Counted from the first letter of the stretch, positions 45,728 to 54,859 are shown. The stretch is 64,000 bases of DNA from Massilia yuzhufengensis (GCF_900112225.1 NZ_FOLD01000011.1:62001-126000); one strand, 5' to 3'. The notes: generated by a model not told the origin, from the sequence alone. Numbers and translations: made by a program.

Positions 45728-45814
45728 CCAAGTCCGCTCCGTACCCACCACAGCGTCCTTCAGCCTATCGCGCTAAAATACCCCCCCTCGCCGCAAATAC
45801 ACCCCAGAGCACCC

Positions 45815-46399
45815 ATGACCCAACGCCTGATCCTCGCCTCCAACAACGCCGGTAAACTGAAAGAATTCGCCCAGCTCCTCGAACCCATCGGTTTCGACCT
45901 GCACCCCCAAGGCGACTTCGACGTCCCGGAAGCGGAAGAGCCGTTCGGCACCTTCGTGGAAAACGCGCTGACCAAGGCGCGCCACGCGTCGCGCCTGACC
46001 GGCCTGCCGGCGCTGGCCGACGATTCCGGCGTCTGCGTCAACGCCCTGGGTGGTGCGCCCGGGGTGCATTCGGCGCGCTTTGCGGGCGAGCCGAAATCCG
46101 ACGCCCGCAACAGCGAGAAACTGGTCGCCGACCTCGCCGGCCACGCCGACAAGTCGGCCTACTATTACTGCGTCCTGGTCTACGTGCGCCACGCCGACGA
46201 TCCGCAACCCATCATCGCCGACGGCCGCTGGAATGGCGAGATCATCGCCACGCCGCGCGGCGCCAACGGCTTCGGCTACGACCCGCACTTCCTGATCCCC
46301 TCGCTCGGACAGACCACCGCCGAACTCGAACCAAGCGTGAAAAACGCCCATTCGCACCGCGGCCAGGCCCTGCGCGCATTGGTCGAGAAACTGCGATGA
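45815..46399 (+). CDS. rdgB: Non-canonical purine NTP pyrophosphatase RdgB (Ham1 family)
   Basis: RdgB hydrolyses dITP, XTP and related non-canonical nucleotides to keep them out of DNA. The 194-residue enzyme starts MTQRLILASNNAGKLKEFAQ, followed by LPALADDSGVCVNALGGAPG (catalytic Asp) and VHSARFAGEPKSDARNSEKL. NGFGYDPHFLIPSLGQT and HSHRGQALRALVEKL come at the end. The ATG at 45815 is used; the longer frame upstream reads through the palindromes. Its TGA overlaps the hemW start (ATGA). Confidence 0.96.
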   Translation: MTQRLILASNNAGKLKEFAQLLEPIGFDLHPQGDFDVPEAEEPFGTFVENALTKARHASRLTGLPALADDSGVCVNALGGAPGVHSARFAGEPKSDARNSEKLVADLAGHADKSAYYYCVLVYVRHADDPQPIIADGRWNGEIIATPRGANGFGYDPHFLIPSLGQTTAELEPSVKNAHSHRGQALRALVEKLR

Positions 46400-47631
46400 T
46401 CCCGATCAAAGTCGCCGGTCCGGCGCCAAGCGAGCCGCGCAACCCGGCCACGGCGGCCCTGCAATACCTGCAGCCGGGCGCGCTGAACCTCGCGGCCCTG
46501 CCGCCGCTGTCGCTCTATATCCACTACCCCTGGTGCGTGCGCAAGTGCCCGTATTGCGATTTCAACTCGCACGAAGCCAAGGGCGAGCTGCCGGAGAAAG
46601 ACTATCTCGACGCCGTGCGCCTCGACCTGGAGCAGTCGCTGCCCCTGATCTGGGGCCGCAAGATCCACACCGTCTTCATCGGCGGCGGCACCCCGAGCCT
46701 GATGTCGGCCGCGGGCCTGGACCGCCTGCTGTCGGACGTGCGCACCCTGCTGCCTCTGGAGATTGGCGCCGAGATCACGATGGAGGCCAACCCAGGCACC
46801 TTCGAACAGGAGCGCTTCAAGTCCTACCGCGACAGCGGCGTGAATCGCCTGTCGATCGGCATCCAGAGCTTCAGCGGATCGCACCTGAAAGCCCTCGGCC
46901 GCATCCACGACGAACGGGAAGCCTTGCGCGCGGTGGAGATCGCGCGCTGCACGTTTGACAACTTCAACCTCGACCTGATGTTCGCGCTGCCCTCGCAGAC
47001 GCTCGAGGAAGCGCGGCGCGACCTGCAGACGGCGATGTCCTTCGCGCCGCCGCACCTGTCGATGTACCACTTGACGATGGAACCGAACACGGTCTTCGCC
47101 AAGTACCCGCCGGCGCTGCCGGACGACGACTTGAGCGCCGACATGCAGGACATGATCCTGGAAGCCACCGCGGCGGCAGGCTACGAGCACTACGAAGTGT
47201 CGGCCTACGCGAAGGCCGGCAAGCGCGCGAAGCACAACCTGAACTACTGGGGTTTCGGCGACTATCTCGGCATCGGCGCCGGCGCGCATTCGAAGATCTC
47301 CTTTCCGCACCGCGTGCTGCGCCAGGCGCGCTACAAGCAGCCGGGCTCCTTCATCGAGGCGGCGAAGCGCGGCAACCCGGTGCAGGAAGAGCACGAGATT
47401 GCCCGCGGCGACATGGGCTTCGAATTCATGCTCAACGCGCTGCGCCTGACCGAAGGGTTTGATCCGAACCTGTTCGGCGAACGTACCGGCATGAACATCA
47501 GCGCCATCACCAAACCCTTGAACGAGGCCGAAGCCAAGGGCTTGCTGTACCGCGACCACAAGCTGATCAAGCCGACCGAACTGGGCCAGCGTTTCCTGAA
47601 TGACCTGCAGGAGATGTTCCTGGTCGGGTAA
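46396..47631 (+). CDS. hemW: Radical SAM heme chaperone HemW
   Basis: HemW is a HemN-like radical SAM protein that binds heme and delivers it to respiratory proteins. The 411-residue product has an N-terminal extension of about 45 residues, then SLYIHYPWCVRKCPYCDFNS with the CxxxCxxC iron-sulfur motif. KIHTVFIGGGTPSLMSAAGL, VNRLSIGIQSFSGSHLKALG and a HemN C-terminal domain follow. The motif Cys-Val-Arg-Lys-Cys-Pro-Tyr-Cys-Asp is of the HemW kind; true HemN adds a fourth Cys. The rdgB-hemW pairing is common in betaproteobacteria. Confidence 0.94.
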   Translation: MIPIKVAGPAPSEPRNPATAALQYLQPGALNLAALPPLSLYIHYPWCVRKCPYCDFNSHEAKGELPEKDYLDAVRLDLEQSLPLIWGRKIHTVFIGGGTPSLMSAAGLDRLLSDVRTLLPLEIGAEITMEANPGTFEQERFKSYRDSGVNRLSIGIQSFSGSHLKALGRIHDEREALRAVEIARCTFDNFNLDLMFALPSQTLEEARRDLQTAMSFAPPHLSMYHLTMEPNTVFAKYPPALPDDDLSADMQDMILEATAAAGYEHYEVSAYAKAGKRAKHNLNYWGFGDYLGIGAGAHSKISFPHRVLRQARYKQPGSFIEAAKRGNPVQEEHEIARGDMGFEFMLNALRLTEGFDPNLFGERTGMNISAITKPLNEAEAKGLLYRDHKLIKPTELGQRFLNDLQEMFLVG

Positions 47632-47639
47632 GGTAGCGG

Positions 47640-47674
47640 CCGTAAGGTGGCCGGCTTCGCCGACCACCTTACGG
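47640..47674. terminator. Hairpin between convergent hemW and the M28-like gene
   Basis: CCGTAAGGTGG pairs with CCACCTTACGG across a GC-rich loop of 13 bases. It is 8 bp past the hemW stop and 4 bp before the stop of the opposite gene, so it fits a shared terminator. No T-run is present. The sequence resembles the GTAGGGTGG family at 41890 and 62621. Confidence 0.6.
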
Positions 47675-47678
47675 AGGT

Positions 47679-48464
47679 TTACGTGCTGGCCCCACCGGCC
47701 AGGGACGCGATCGTGCGGGCCAGCCCCTGGACGACACGCGCCATGTCCGCGTAATCGACTTGTCCGGCTGCGTCTTGCGTGGTGTGGAAGTAGGGATAGC
47801 GCTGGAAGGCGGTATCGGTGATCATCAGAGCCGGAAGCCCTGGCTGGCCGCTGTGGTCCGACAGCGTCATTCCCATCACGTGCGCCCGCGCCGCCAGCCC
47901 TTCGGCCGGGGACTCGGGCTGCGCCTTGAACGCCGCCAGCGCCTGCCGTACCGGCGCCGACGATTCCAGCTTGCCGACGAAGGCAATGAAGTTGCCCTCG
48001 CGAGGAGATTGCTTCGCGCCGACGAAAAAGACGAACCTCACTTCGGTGCCGCGTCGCGGGTGCATGGACTTGAGCAGGCGCGCCAGTTCGAGCACGGCTG
48101 CGGTGCCGCTGCCCCGTGCAGTATCGACATGGGCGCCGACGATGAAGATCCGCTCGGGACGCGCTCCCGGCGCCGTGCTGGACACCGAGACCTCGATGTT
48201 GCGCACTTCCCGGCCGCCAGCCTCGGCCACCTGCGTGCGCGGACGGTAACCGTAGGCTTGCAGCGTGGATGCGATGTGCCCCGCGGCGGCGCAACGGGGC
48301 GCGTCGCTGGCGAGCGCCTGCACGTGGTTCTGCAGGCGGGTGGAGAGCTCCGGGCCGGTGGCGGCGGAATCGGCGGAGTCGGTTTCCAGCGCCAGCGTCG
48401 CCAGCACGACCGCCAGCAGGATCGCGATGAGGATCTTCCAGTGTGAGCGGGCGAATTTGCGCAT
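47679..48464 (-). CDS. M28-like protein lacking the peptidase active site
   Basis: The 261-residue protein has an N-terminal membrane anchor or signal (WKILIAILLAVVLATLALET) and a periplasmic M28 aminopeptidase-like fold. Conserved parts remain: FIVGAHVDT, GNFIAFVGKLESSAPVRQAL, GLPALMITDTAF and YPYFHTTQDAAGQVDYADMA. The bridging Asp segment (PGANDN-like) after GAHVDT is missing. The catalytic/metal Glu-Glu pair is replaced by Ala-Lys-Gln in FVFFVGAKQSP. A segment that should follow it is absent, so the protein is shorter than normal relatives (about 310-330). It is probably a pseudoenzyme or a decaying gene. It is convergent with hemW. Confidence 0.8.
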   Translation of the reverse strand: MRKFARSHWKILIAILLAVVLATLALETDSADSAATGPELSTRLQNHVQALASDAPRCAAAGHIASTLQAYGYRPRTQVAEAGGREVRNIEVSVSSTAPGARPERIFIVGAHVDTARGSGTAAVLELARLLKSMHPRRGTEVRFVFFVGAKQSPREGNFIAFVGKLESSAPVRQALAAFKAQPESPAEGLAARAHVMGMTLSDHSGQPGLPALMITDTAFQRYPYFHTTQDAAGQVDYADMARVVQGLARTIASLAGGAST

Positions 48465-48544
48465 GGTAGTCGGGCAGGGCCTTCAACCGTCGATGCGGCC
48501 AGTGTAGCCAAGTTGTCAAAGCCACGCGCCGACAATTCCGCATT

Positions 48545-48772
48545 TCAACGTGCGCTGTTCGGCAGCACCTGGAAATCATCGGTATGGTCGAGCGCGCGCA
48601 GCGGCTCAGCCAGGTTCGGCGGCGGCACCGTGAGCTTGCGCTGGCGAAGGTCGAACCACCCAGCAGTGGACGTCAGGCGCGCGTCGGCGGATTTGTCGAG
48701 ATAGGCGGTGTTGCGCATGTGGGCATTGAAGTCCATGTCGCCCCAGCCGGCGATGAGGGTTTGTTGGTACAG
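48545..48772 (-). pseudogene. Acyl-CoA thioesterase (hotdog) remnant with internal deletion
   Basis: The frame reads LYQQTLIAGWGDMDFNAHMR, then NTAYLDKSADARL, the start of a 4-hydroxybenzoyl-CoA-thioesterase-like protein. It then passes directly to STAGWFDLRQRKLTVPPP and ends HTDDFQVLPNSAR, which looks like the family C-terminus. Roughly 70 central residues are missing without a frameshift. No ATG is found at the proper start; a CTG at 48772 has an AAGGAG at 48784-48779. A repeat pair lies immediately upstream. The remnant is unlikely to fold as an enzyme. Confidence 0.7.
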
Positions 48773-48825
48773 GGTGGGCTCCTTGCTGGTGATGGTTTTG
48801 CTTGGAGGCTGTGCGGCGGAATTGG

Positions 48826-48931
48826 GTCCCGGCCTTCGCCGGGACGACGGTTCATGAGCTGGGGTGAAAGCAGCACCGTCGTTCCCGCGCAGGCGGGAAC
48901 GATGCCACTGGCATCATTCCCCCAAGTTTGC
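48826..48931. repeat. Palindrome pair plus ATGCCACTGGCAT element
   Basis: GTCCCGGCCTTCGCCGGGAC (48826-48845) and GTTCCCGCGCAGGCGGGAAC (48881-48900) are 20-bp palindromes 35 bp apart. They are followed at once by an imperfect hairpin around GATGCCACTGGCATC (48901-48915) and CCCAAGTTT. The last part is a diverged copy of the long hairpin at 56723-56765. Confidence 0.75.
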
Positions 48932-48949
48932 AGCGTACCCGCAGCGCAA

Positions 48950-48983
48950 GCAAAAAAAAACCGGACCACGAAAGTCCGGTTTT
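48950..48983 (-). terminator. Intrinsic terminator of the RND efflux operon
   Basis: On the minus strand AAAACCGGAC, loop and GTCCGG are followed by a run of nine or more T (stem 48961-48979). It lies about 22 bp beyond the stop of the outer-membrane factor gene, the last gene of the efflux operon. Confidence 0.85.
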
Positions 48984-49004
48984 CCATGAAACAAACAGCC
49001 AGGA

Positions 49005-50435
49005 TCAGCGCGCCGCCACCGGCGTCCCCGCTTCCGTCCACCCGCCCCCCAGCACGCCATACAGCGTGACCTGGTTCTGCAAGCGCTGCAGGTTCGCCTG
49101 CACCGCCGCCTGCTGCGCCTGGAACAGCGCGCGCTGGGCGTCGAGCAGTTCGAGGTAGCTGGCGGCGCCGTTCTTGTAGCGCAGGTCGGCCAGGTTGAAG
49201 CGGTCCGCTTCGGCTTCCGCCACCGCGCGCTGGGCGCGCAGTTGCTCGCTGAAGGTCGACTGCCCGGCCAGCGCATCGGCCACTTCGCGGAAGGCCTGCT
49301 GGACCGAGCGCTCGTACTGCGCCACGGCGATGTCGCGGCCGGCGCGGGCGCTGCCCAGCACTGCCGTGTTGCGGCCGTAGTCGAAGATCGGCAGGATCGC
49401 TTGCGGCGCAAAGGTCCAGCCGTAGGTGCCGCTCTTGAACAGGCCGGACAGCTCGCTGCTCGCGCTGCCCACCTGTCCGGTGAGCGAAATGCGCGGGAAG
49501 AAGTTGGCGCGTGCGGCGCCGATGTTGGCGTTGGCCGCCACCAGCTGCTGCTCGGCCGCGCGGATGTCCGGGCGGTTGGCCAGCAGGTCCGACGGCAGGC
49601 CGGCCGGCAGGTCCGGCAGGTCGGTGGTGGCCAGGGTGGTCCCGGCCGGCACGCTGCCGTCGACCGGCGCGCCTACCAGCAGCGTGAGCAGGTTCAGGTC
49701 CTGGGCGCGCTGGCGCTGCTGCGCGGCGAGCGTGGCCAGGGCGGTTTCCACCAGCGAGCGCGCCTGCTGCAGTTCGAAGCGCGAGGACACGCCGTTATCG
49801 AAGCGCAGCTGGGTCAGGCGCATCGATTCCTGGCGCGTGCCCAGGGTTTGCTGGGTGATCGCCAGCAGCTCTTCGTCGGCCAGCAGCTGCAGGTAGACAT
49901 TGGCCACCGACGAGATCAGGCTGATCTGGGCGGTCTTGCGCGCCTCTTCGGTCGCCAGGTACTGCGCCAGCGCTGCCTGCGACAGGTTCTTCACGCGGCC
50001 GAACAGGTCGAGTTCGAAGGCGGTGACCTGCAGGCCGGCCTGGTAGAGGCTCGAGATCGGCTCGTCCTTGCCGGTGGTCTGGCGCTGGCCGCTGATGCCC
50101 AGGCCCACCGTCGGCAGGCGGTCGGCGCGCTGGATGCGGTACTGCGCACGCGCCTGTTCGATGTTGGCCACCGCGACCCGCAGATCGCGGTTGTTGACCA
50201 GCGCCTGTTCGATCAGGCCGCGCAGGCGCGCGTCAGGGAAGAAGCGCTGCCAGGCCAGCGAGGCCGGGGCCTCGCCCACCACCGGGGCGGCAGGGGCGCT
50301 GGCCGCCTTCGGCATCTCGGGGAAGGCCGGGGCCACCGGGGCCACCGGGCGCTCGTACTTCGGCGCCAGCGACATGCAGCCCGCGAGCAGCATGGCCAGG
50401 GCCAGCGGAGTCAGTTTTTTCATTGGTGTGATCAT
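49005..50435 (-). CDS. RND efflux outer-membrane lipoprotein (OprM/NodT family)
   Basis: This is the trimeric outer-membrane channel of a tripartite drug pump. The 476-residue protein has a lipoprotein signal (LALAMLLAGCMSLAPKYERP) with the Cys in LAGC. Two OEP repeats follow, for example VAVANIEQARAQYRIQRADR, LPTVGLGISGQRQTTGKDEP and ARANFFPRISLTGQVGSASS. The start at 50435 is preferred over the Met four codons later: AGGAAA lies before it, and it overlaps the permease stop (ATGA), so translation is coupled. It is closest in type to OprM, TtgC and AdeK. Confidence 0.95.
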   Translation of the reverse strand: MITPMKKLTPLALAMLLAGCMSLAPKYERPVAPVAPAFPEMPKAASAPAAPVVGEAPASLAWQRFFPDARLRGLIEQALVNNRDLRVAVANIEQARAQYRIQRADRLPTVGLGISGQRQTTGKDEPISSLYQAGLQVTAFELDLFGRVKNLSQAALAQYLATEEARKTAQISLISSVANVYLQLLADEELLAITQQTLGTRQESMRLTQLRFDNGVSSRFELQQARSLVETALATLAAQQRQRAQDLNLLTLLVGAPVDGSVPAGTTLATTDLPDLPAGLPSDLLANRPDIRAAEQQLVAANANIGAARANFFPRISLTGQVGSASSELSGLFKSGTYGWTFAPQAILPIFDYGRNTAVLGSARAGRDIAVAQYERSVQQAFREVADALAGQSTFSEQLRAQRAVAEAEADRFNLADLRYKNGAASYLELLDAQRALFQAQQAAVQANLQRLQNQVTLYGVLGGGWTEAGTPVAAR

Positions 50436-53400
50436 ATTTTTTCCTGGGCTGCGAGAGCCGCTTCGTCTTCATGCGAATATTTCTTGCGCTGGCGTTCGCT
50501 GCCCTTGAAGATCTTGCGCACCACCACGAAGAACAGTGGCACGAACAGCACGCCGAGCGTCGAAGCCGTAATCATACCGCCCATCACGCCGGTACCGATG
50601 GCGCGCTGCGATGCCGAGCCGGCGCCGCCCGCGATCACCAGCGGCAGCACGCCAAGGATGAAGGCCAGCGAGGTCATGATGATCGGGCGGAAGCGCAGGT
50701 GCGCCGCCTCGATCGCCGCGTCCATCGGCGATTTGCCCTGGGCCTGCAGGTCTTTCGCGAACTCGATGATCAGGACCGCGTTCTTCGCCGCCAGGCCGAT
50801 GATGGTCACCAGGCCGATCTTGAAGTACACGTCGTTCGGGTAGCTGCGCATCATGGCCGCCAGCACGGCGCCCAGGATACCGAACGGCACCACCAGCAGC
50901 ACCGACACCGGGATCGACCAGCTTTCATACAGCGCGGCCAGGGCCAGGAAGATCGCCAGCAGCGAGAACGCCATCAGGATGCCCATGGTGCCGCCCGAGA
51001 GCTGCTCTTCGCGCGACTGGCCGGTCCACTCGAAAGCGAAGCCCGACGGCAGCCTGGCTGCCAGCTTCTCCATTTCGGTAATCGCGTCGCCGGTCGAATA
51101 ACCCGGCTTGGCGTCGCCCGAGATGCTCATCGCCGGATAGCCGTTGTAGCGCAGGGTCTGCATCGGGCCGGTCACCCACTTGGTGGTGGCGAAGGAAGAC
51201 AGCGGCACCGGCTGGCCCTGGATGTTCATGGCGTTCAGGCGCAGCAGGTCGTCGGGTTGCATGCGGTCCTTCGCATCGGCCTGCACCACCACGCGCTGCA
51301 GGCGGCCGGCGTTCGGGAAGTCGTTCACGTAGCTCGAACCGAGCGAGGTCGAGATCGCGGTATTGATCGCATCGAAGCTCACGCCCAGGGCCTGCGCCTT
51401 GTCGCGGTCGATGTCGAGCATGACCTGGGGCGCGTCTTCCAGGCCTTCCGGACGCACGCCGGCCAGGATCGGGCTTTGCGCGGCCATGCCGAGCAGCTGG
51501 TTGCGGGCCGCCAGCAGGGCGTTGTGGCCGTTGCCGCCGCGGTCCTGCAGGCGGAAGCTGAAGCCGGTGCCGCGTCCAAGTTCCGGGATCGGCGGTGGCG
51601 ACAGCGCGAAGATGAAGGCATCGCGCACGCCGGACAGGCCGCCGATGATGCGGTTGGCGACGGCGCCCGCGCTCGAGTCCGCGCCCTTGCGCTCGCTCCA
51701 GTCCTTGAGTGGAATGAAGGCCAGCGCCATGTTCTGTCCGGCGCCCGAGAACGAGAAGCCCAGCACGCTGACCATGTTCGCCACTTCCGGCTGCTTCATG
51801 ATGAAGGCTTCGGCGGTGCGCATCACTTCGTTGGTGCGCTCCAGCGTGGCGCCTGGCGGCAGCTGGATGTTGGCGATGATGTAGCCCTGGTCTTCGTTGG
51901 GCAGGAAGGAGTTCGGCATGCGCGTGAACAGCAGGGTCACCAGGCCGATCACGAGCACGAAGGCGACCAGCGCCCGACCGGAGTAGCGAATCAGCTTGCC
52001 CACCCAGTTTTCGTAACCCTTGGCCGTGCGCGAGAAGCGGCGGTTGAACCAGCCGAAGAAGCCCTTCTTCTCATGGTGGTGGCCCGCTTCGACCGGCTTG
52101 AGCAGGTGCGCGCACAGGGCCGGCGTGAGCGACAGCGCCAGGAAGGCCGAGAAGGCGATCGAGGACACCATGACCACCGAGAACTGGCGATAGATGTTAC
52201 CCACCGCGCCGGCGAAGAAAGCCAGCGGCACGAACACCGACATCAGGACCACGGTCACGCCGATGATGGCGCCCGAGATCTGGCCCATCGCCTTGCGCGT
52301 CGCCAGCAGCGGGCTCAGGCCCTCTTCGCTCATGATGCGTTCGACGTTCTCGACCACCACGATGGCATCGTCGACCACGATACCGATGACCAGCACCATG
52401 CCGAACATGGTCAGCACGTTGATCGAGTAGCCCAGCGCCAGCAGCGTACCCAGGGAACCGAGCAGGGCGACCGGGACCACGATGGTCGGGATGATCGTAT
52501 AGCGGAAGTTTTGCAGGAACAGGTACATCACCAGGAACACCAGCACCAGCGCCTCGACCAGGGTATGCAGCACCTGCTCGATCGAGATGTCGATGAACTT
52601 CGAGCTGTCGAATGGCACGGTGGCCTTCATCCCGGCCGGGAAGAACTTGGACAGTTCGTCCATGCGCTCGCGCACCAGGCGCGCCGTTTCCAGCGCGTTG
52701 CCCGACGGCGCCAGCTGCACGCCGATACCGGTGGAAGGCTTGCCGTTCAGGCGTGCCGAGGTGCCGTACGACTGGGCGCCGATTTCGATGCGGGCCACGT
52801 CCTTCAGGCGCACGGTCGAGCCGTCCGGATTCGCCCGCAGCACGATGTTGCCGAACTGTTCGACGCTCGAGAGCTGGCCGGTCACGACCACGGTCGCGGT
52901 GATTTCCTGGCCGCGCGCCAGCGGCAGTTCGCCGATGGTGCCCGAGGCCACTTGGGCGTTCTGGCTGCGGATGGCGGCGTTGACGTCGGCCGGCGACAGG
53001 CGCAAGCCCACCAGCTTGGCCGGGTCGATCCAGACGCGCATGGCGCGCTCGGTACCGAACAGCTGGGCGGTACCGACACCCTTGATGCGCTGGATTTCAG
53101 GCAGCACCGTGCGCGAGGCGTAGTCGCCCAGCGCGATCGGGTCCCACTTCGGATCGTCCGACGAGAGGATGGTAAACAGCAGGAAGTTCGCGCGCACCTT
53201 GTCGACGCGCACGCCCTGCTGGTTCACCGCCGCCGGCAGGCGCGGGGACGCGCGCGACAGGCGGTTCTGGACGTCGACCTGGGCCAGCTCCGGATTGGTG
53301 CCGGTTTCAAACGTGAGGGTGATCGAGCCGCTGCCGTTGGCGGTGCTGCTCGACTCCATGTAGACGAGGCCGGGCGACCCGTTCATCTCGCGTTCGATGA

Positions 53401-53590
53401 CGGAGATGACCGAGTCTTCCAGGGTCTGGGCCGACGCGCCGGGGTAGGCGGCGTTGATCACGATCGAGGGCGGGGCCACGTTCGGATACTGGGCGATCGG
53501 CAGCTGGGTGATCGAAACCGCACCGATCACCATGATGAACAGCGCGATCACCCAGGCGAAAATGGGGCGGTCAATAAAAAAACGTGCCAT
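50432..53590 (-). CDS. RND multidrug efflux permease (HAE1 family, AcrB/MexB-like)
   Basis: This is the proton-driven inner-membrane pump, 1052 residues (AcrB 1049). It starts MARFFIDRPIFAWVIALFIM and has twelve predicted membrane helices. The TM4 proton-relay Asp pair is visible in GIVVDDAIVVVENVERIMSE, and the TM10 Lys in GLAAKNAVLIIEFAKDLQAQ. Porter-domain segments include GSGSITLTFETGTNPELAQV and RMGISAQSYG-like text (here IEIGAQSYGTSARLNGKPST). The adaptor gene lies 27 bp upstream and the channel gene overlaps its end. The substrate range cannot be read from sequence. Confidence 0.97.
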   Translation of the reverse strand: MARFFIDRPIFAWVIALFIMVIGAVSITQLPIAQYPNVAPPSIVINAAYPGASAQTLEDSVISVIEREMNGSPGLVYMESSSTANGSGSITLTFETGTNPELAQVDVQNRLSRASPRLPAAVNQQGVRVDKVRANFLLFTILSSDDPKWDPIALGDYASRTVLPEIQRIKGVGTAQLFGTERAMRVWIDPAKLVGLRLSPADVNAAIRSQNAQVASGTIGELPLARGQEITATVVVTGQLSSVEQFGNIVLRANPDGSTVRLKDVARIEIGAQSYGTSARLNGKPSTGIGVQLAPSGNALETARLVRERMDELSKFFPAGMKATVPFDSSKFIDISIEQVLHTLVEALVLVFLVMYLFLQNFRYTIIPTIVVPVALLGSLGTLLALGYSINVLTMFGMVLVIGIVVDDAIVVVENVERIMSEEGLSPLLATRKAMGQISGAIIGVTVVLMSVFVPLAFFAGAVGNIYRQFSVVMVSSIAFSAFLALSLTPALCAHLLKPVEAGHHHEKKGFFGWFNRRFSRTAKGYENWVGKLIRYSGRALVAFVLVIGLVTLLFTRMPNSFLPNEDQGYIIANIQLPPGATLERTNEVMRTAEAFIMKQPEVANMVSVLGFSFSGAGQNMALAFIPLKDWSERKGADSSAGAVANRIIGGLSGVRDAFIFALSPPPIPELGRGTGFSFRLQDRGGNGHNALLAARNQLLGMAAQSPILAGVRPEGLEDAPQVMLDIDRDKAQALGVSFDAINTAISTSLGSSYVNDFPNAGRLQRVVVQADAKDRMQPDDLLRLNAMNIQGQPVPLSSFATTKWVTGPMQTLRYNGYPAMSISGDAKPGYSTGDAITEMEKLAARLPSGFAFEWTGQSREEQLSGGTMGILMAFSLLAIFLALAALYESWSIPVSVLLVVPFGILGAVLAAMMRSYPNDVYFKIGLVTIIGLAAKNAVLIIEFAKDLQAQGKSPMDAAIEAAHLRFRPIIMTSLAFILGVLPLVIAGGAGSASQRAIGTGVMGGMITASTLGVLFVPLFFVVVRKIFKGSERQRKKYSHEDEAALAAQEKI

Positions 53591-53617
53591 GTTAAATCCT
53601 GTTCTTGTTCGGGCGCG

Positions 53618-54859
53618 TTAGCGTGCGGCTGCAGCTGGGGCGGCGGCCGGTGCACCGGAGCCTGCGGCTGGCGCGGCTGCGGCCGGCGCCCACGACACCG
53701 CCTTGACCGGGGTACCCGGCGGCAGCATCTGCAGCTTCTGGAAACCGTCGACCATCACGCGTTCGCCTTCTTTCAGGCCGTCGGTGACGATCCAGTTGGC
53801 GCCTTGCTGCGAGCCGATCTTGACGGTGCGCGGGGTTGGCTTGTTGTCGGCGCCGACCACCATCAGGGTGTCGCCCTGGGGACCGCCGCGGGTGACCGCC
53901 TGCTGCGGCACCACGATGCCGTTCGGGAGCTGGGCCTGGGCCAGGCGCACGCGCACGTACTGGCCCGGCAGCAGGGCGTTGTCCGGGTTCGGGACCTGGG
54001 CGCGCAGGGTGACCTGGCCCGTGCTCGGGTCGACGGTCACGTCGGAGAACAGCAGGCGGCCGCGGGTGGCGAGCTCGGTGCCGTCGTCCAGGATGACGCT
54101 CACCGGCGCATCGTTCTTGCTGCCGCCGCCGGCCTGCTTGCGCAGGCGCTGCAGCTCCGAAGCCGACTGGGTGATGTTCAGGTACATCGGGTTGTTCTGC
54201 TGGATCAGCGCCATTTCGGTCGCCTGGGCGCTGGAAACCAGTGCCCCTTCGGTCACCAGCGCGCGGCCGATGCGGCCGGAGATCGGGGCGTACACGTTGG
54301 CGTAGCCGGAATTGATCTGGGCGATGCGTACCTGTGCTTTCGCAGCGGCGACGGCCGCTTCGGCCTGCTTCTGGGCCGCCACGGCATTGGTGTATTCCTG
54401 CTTGCTGATGGCGTTGGCTTCGACCAGCGGCTTGTAGCGCTCGGCCTGGGCGGTGGCCTGGTTCAGGGTCGCCTGGGCGCTGCCGACGTCGGCCTGGGCC
54501 GCCGCAAGGCGCGCCTGGTAGGGCGCCGGGTCGATCTGGAACAGGGACTGGCCCTGCTTGACTTCGCTGCCTTCGGTGAACAGGCGCTTGAGCACCACGC
54601 CATCGACGCGGGCGCGGACCTGGGCGGTGCGGACTGGTTCGGCGCGTGCCGGCAGTTCGGTCAGCAGCGAGACCGGTTCGAATTTGGTGGTGATGACCCC
54701 GACTTCCGGAGCCGGCATGCCGCCGCCTGGGCCGCCTGCAGCAGGCGCTGCGTCTTTTTTACCACAGGCCGACAGCAGGGCGACCGCCATCAGCGTGCCT
54801 GCGGCGATCCGGGTGAGGGACAGGGTGGAGTGGTCTAAGCGCATTACGTGTGCTTTCAT
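53618..54859 (-). CDS. RND efflux periplasmic adaptor lipoprotein (AcrA/MexA-like)
   Basis: This membrane-fusion protein links the RND pump to the outer-membrane channel. It has a lipoprotein signal with lipobox LLSACGKKDAAP and lipoyl/hairpin parts (LPARAEPVRTAQVRARVDGV, LFQIDPAPYQARLAAAQADV). A beta-barrel follows (GRLLFSDVTVDPSTGQVTLR, AQVPNPDNALLPGQYVRVRL), and the C-terminus is Ala/Pro-rich. The start is either 54859 (MKAHVMRL) or 54844 (MRLDHSTL); neither has a strong ribosome-binding site, and both leave the signal intact. It is divergent from the tetR gene. Confidence 0.95.
   Translation of the reverse strand: MKAHVMRLDHSTLSLTRIAAGTLMAVALLSACGKKDAAPAAGGPGGGMPAPEVGVITTKFEPVSLLTELPARAEPVRTAQVRARVDGVVLKRLFTEGSEVKQGQSLFQIDPAPYQARLAAAQADVGSAQATLNQATAQAERYKPLVEANAISKQEYTNAVAAQKQAEAAVAAAKAQVRIAQINSGYANVYAPISGRIGRALVTEGALVSSAQATEMALIQQNNPMYLNITQSASELQRLRKQAGGGSKNDAPVSVILDDGTELATRGRLLFSDVTVDPSTGQVTLRAQVPNPDNALLPGQYVRVRLAQAQLPNGIVVPQQAVTRGGPQGDTLMVVGADNKPTPRTVKIGSQQGANWIVTDGLKEGERVMVDGFQKLQMLPPGTPVKAVSWAPAAAAPAAGSGAPAAAPAAAAR

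Noticed and set aside
50471-54838. 1455-codon open frame on the plus strand opposite the efflux operon
   Set aside because: It runs across three well-conserved genes in antisense, has extreme Arg/His/Gln/Gly content and no recognisable domain.
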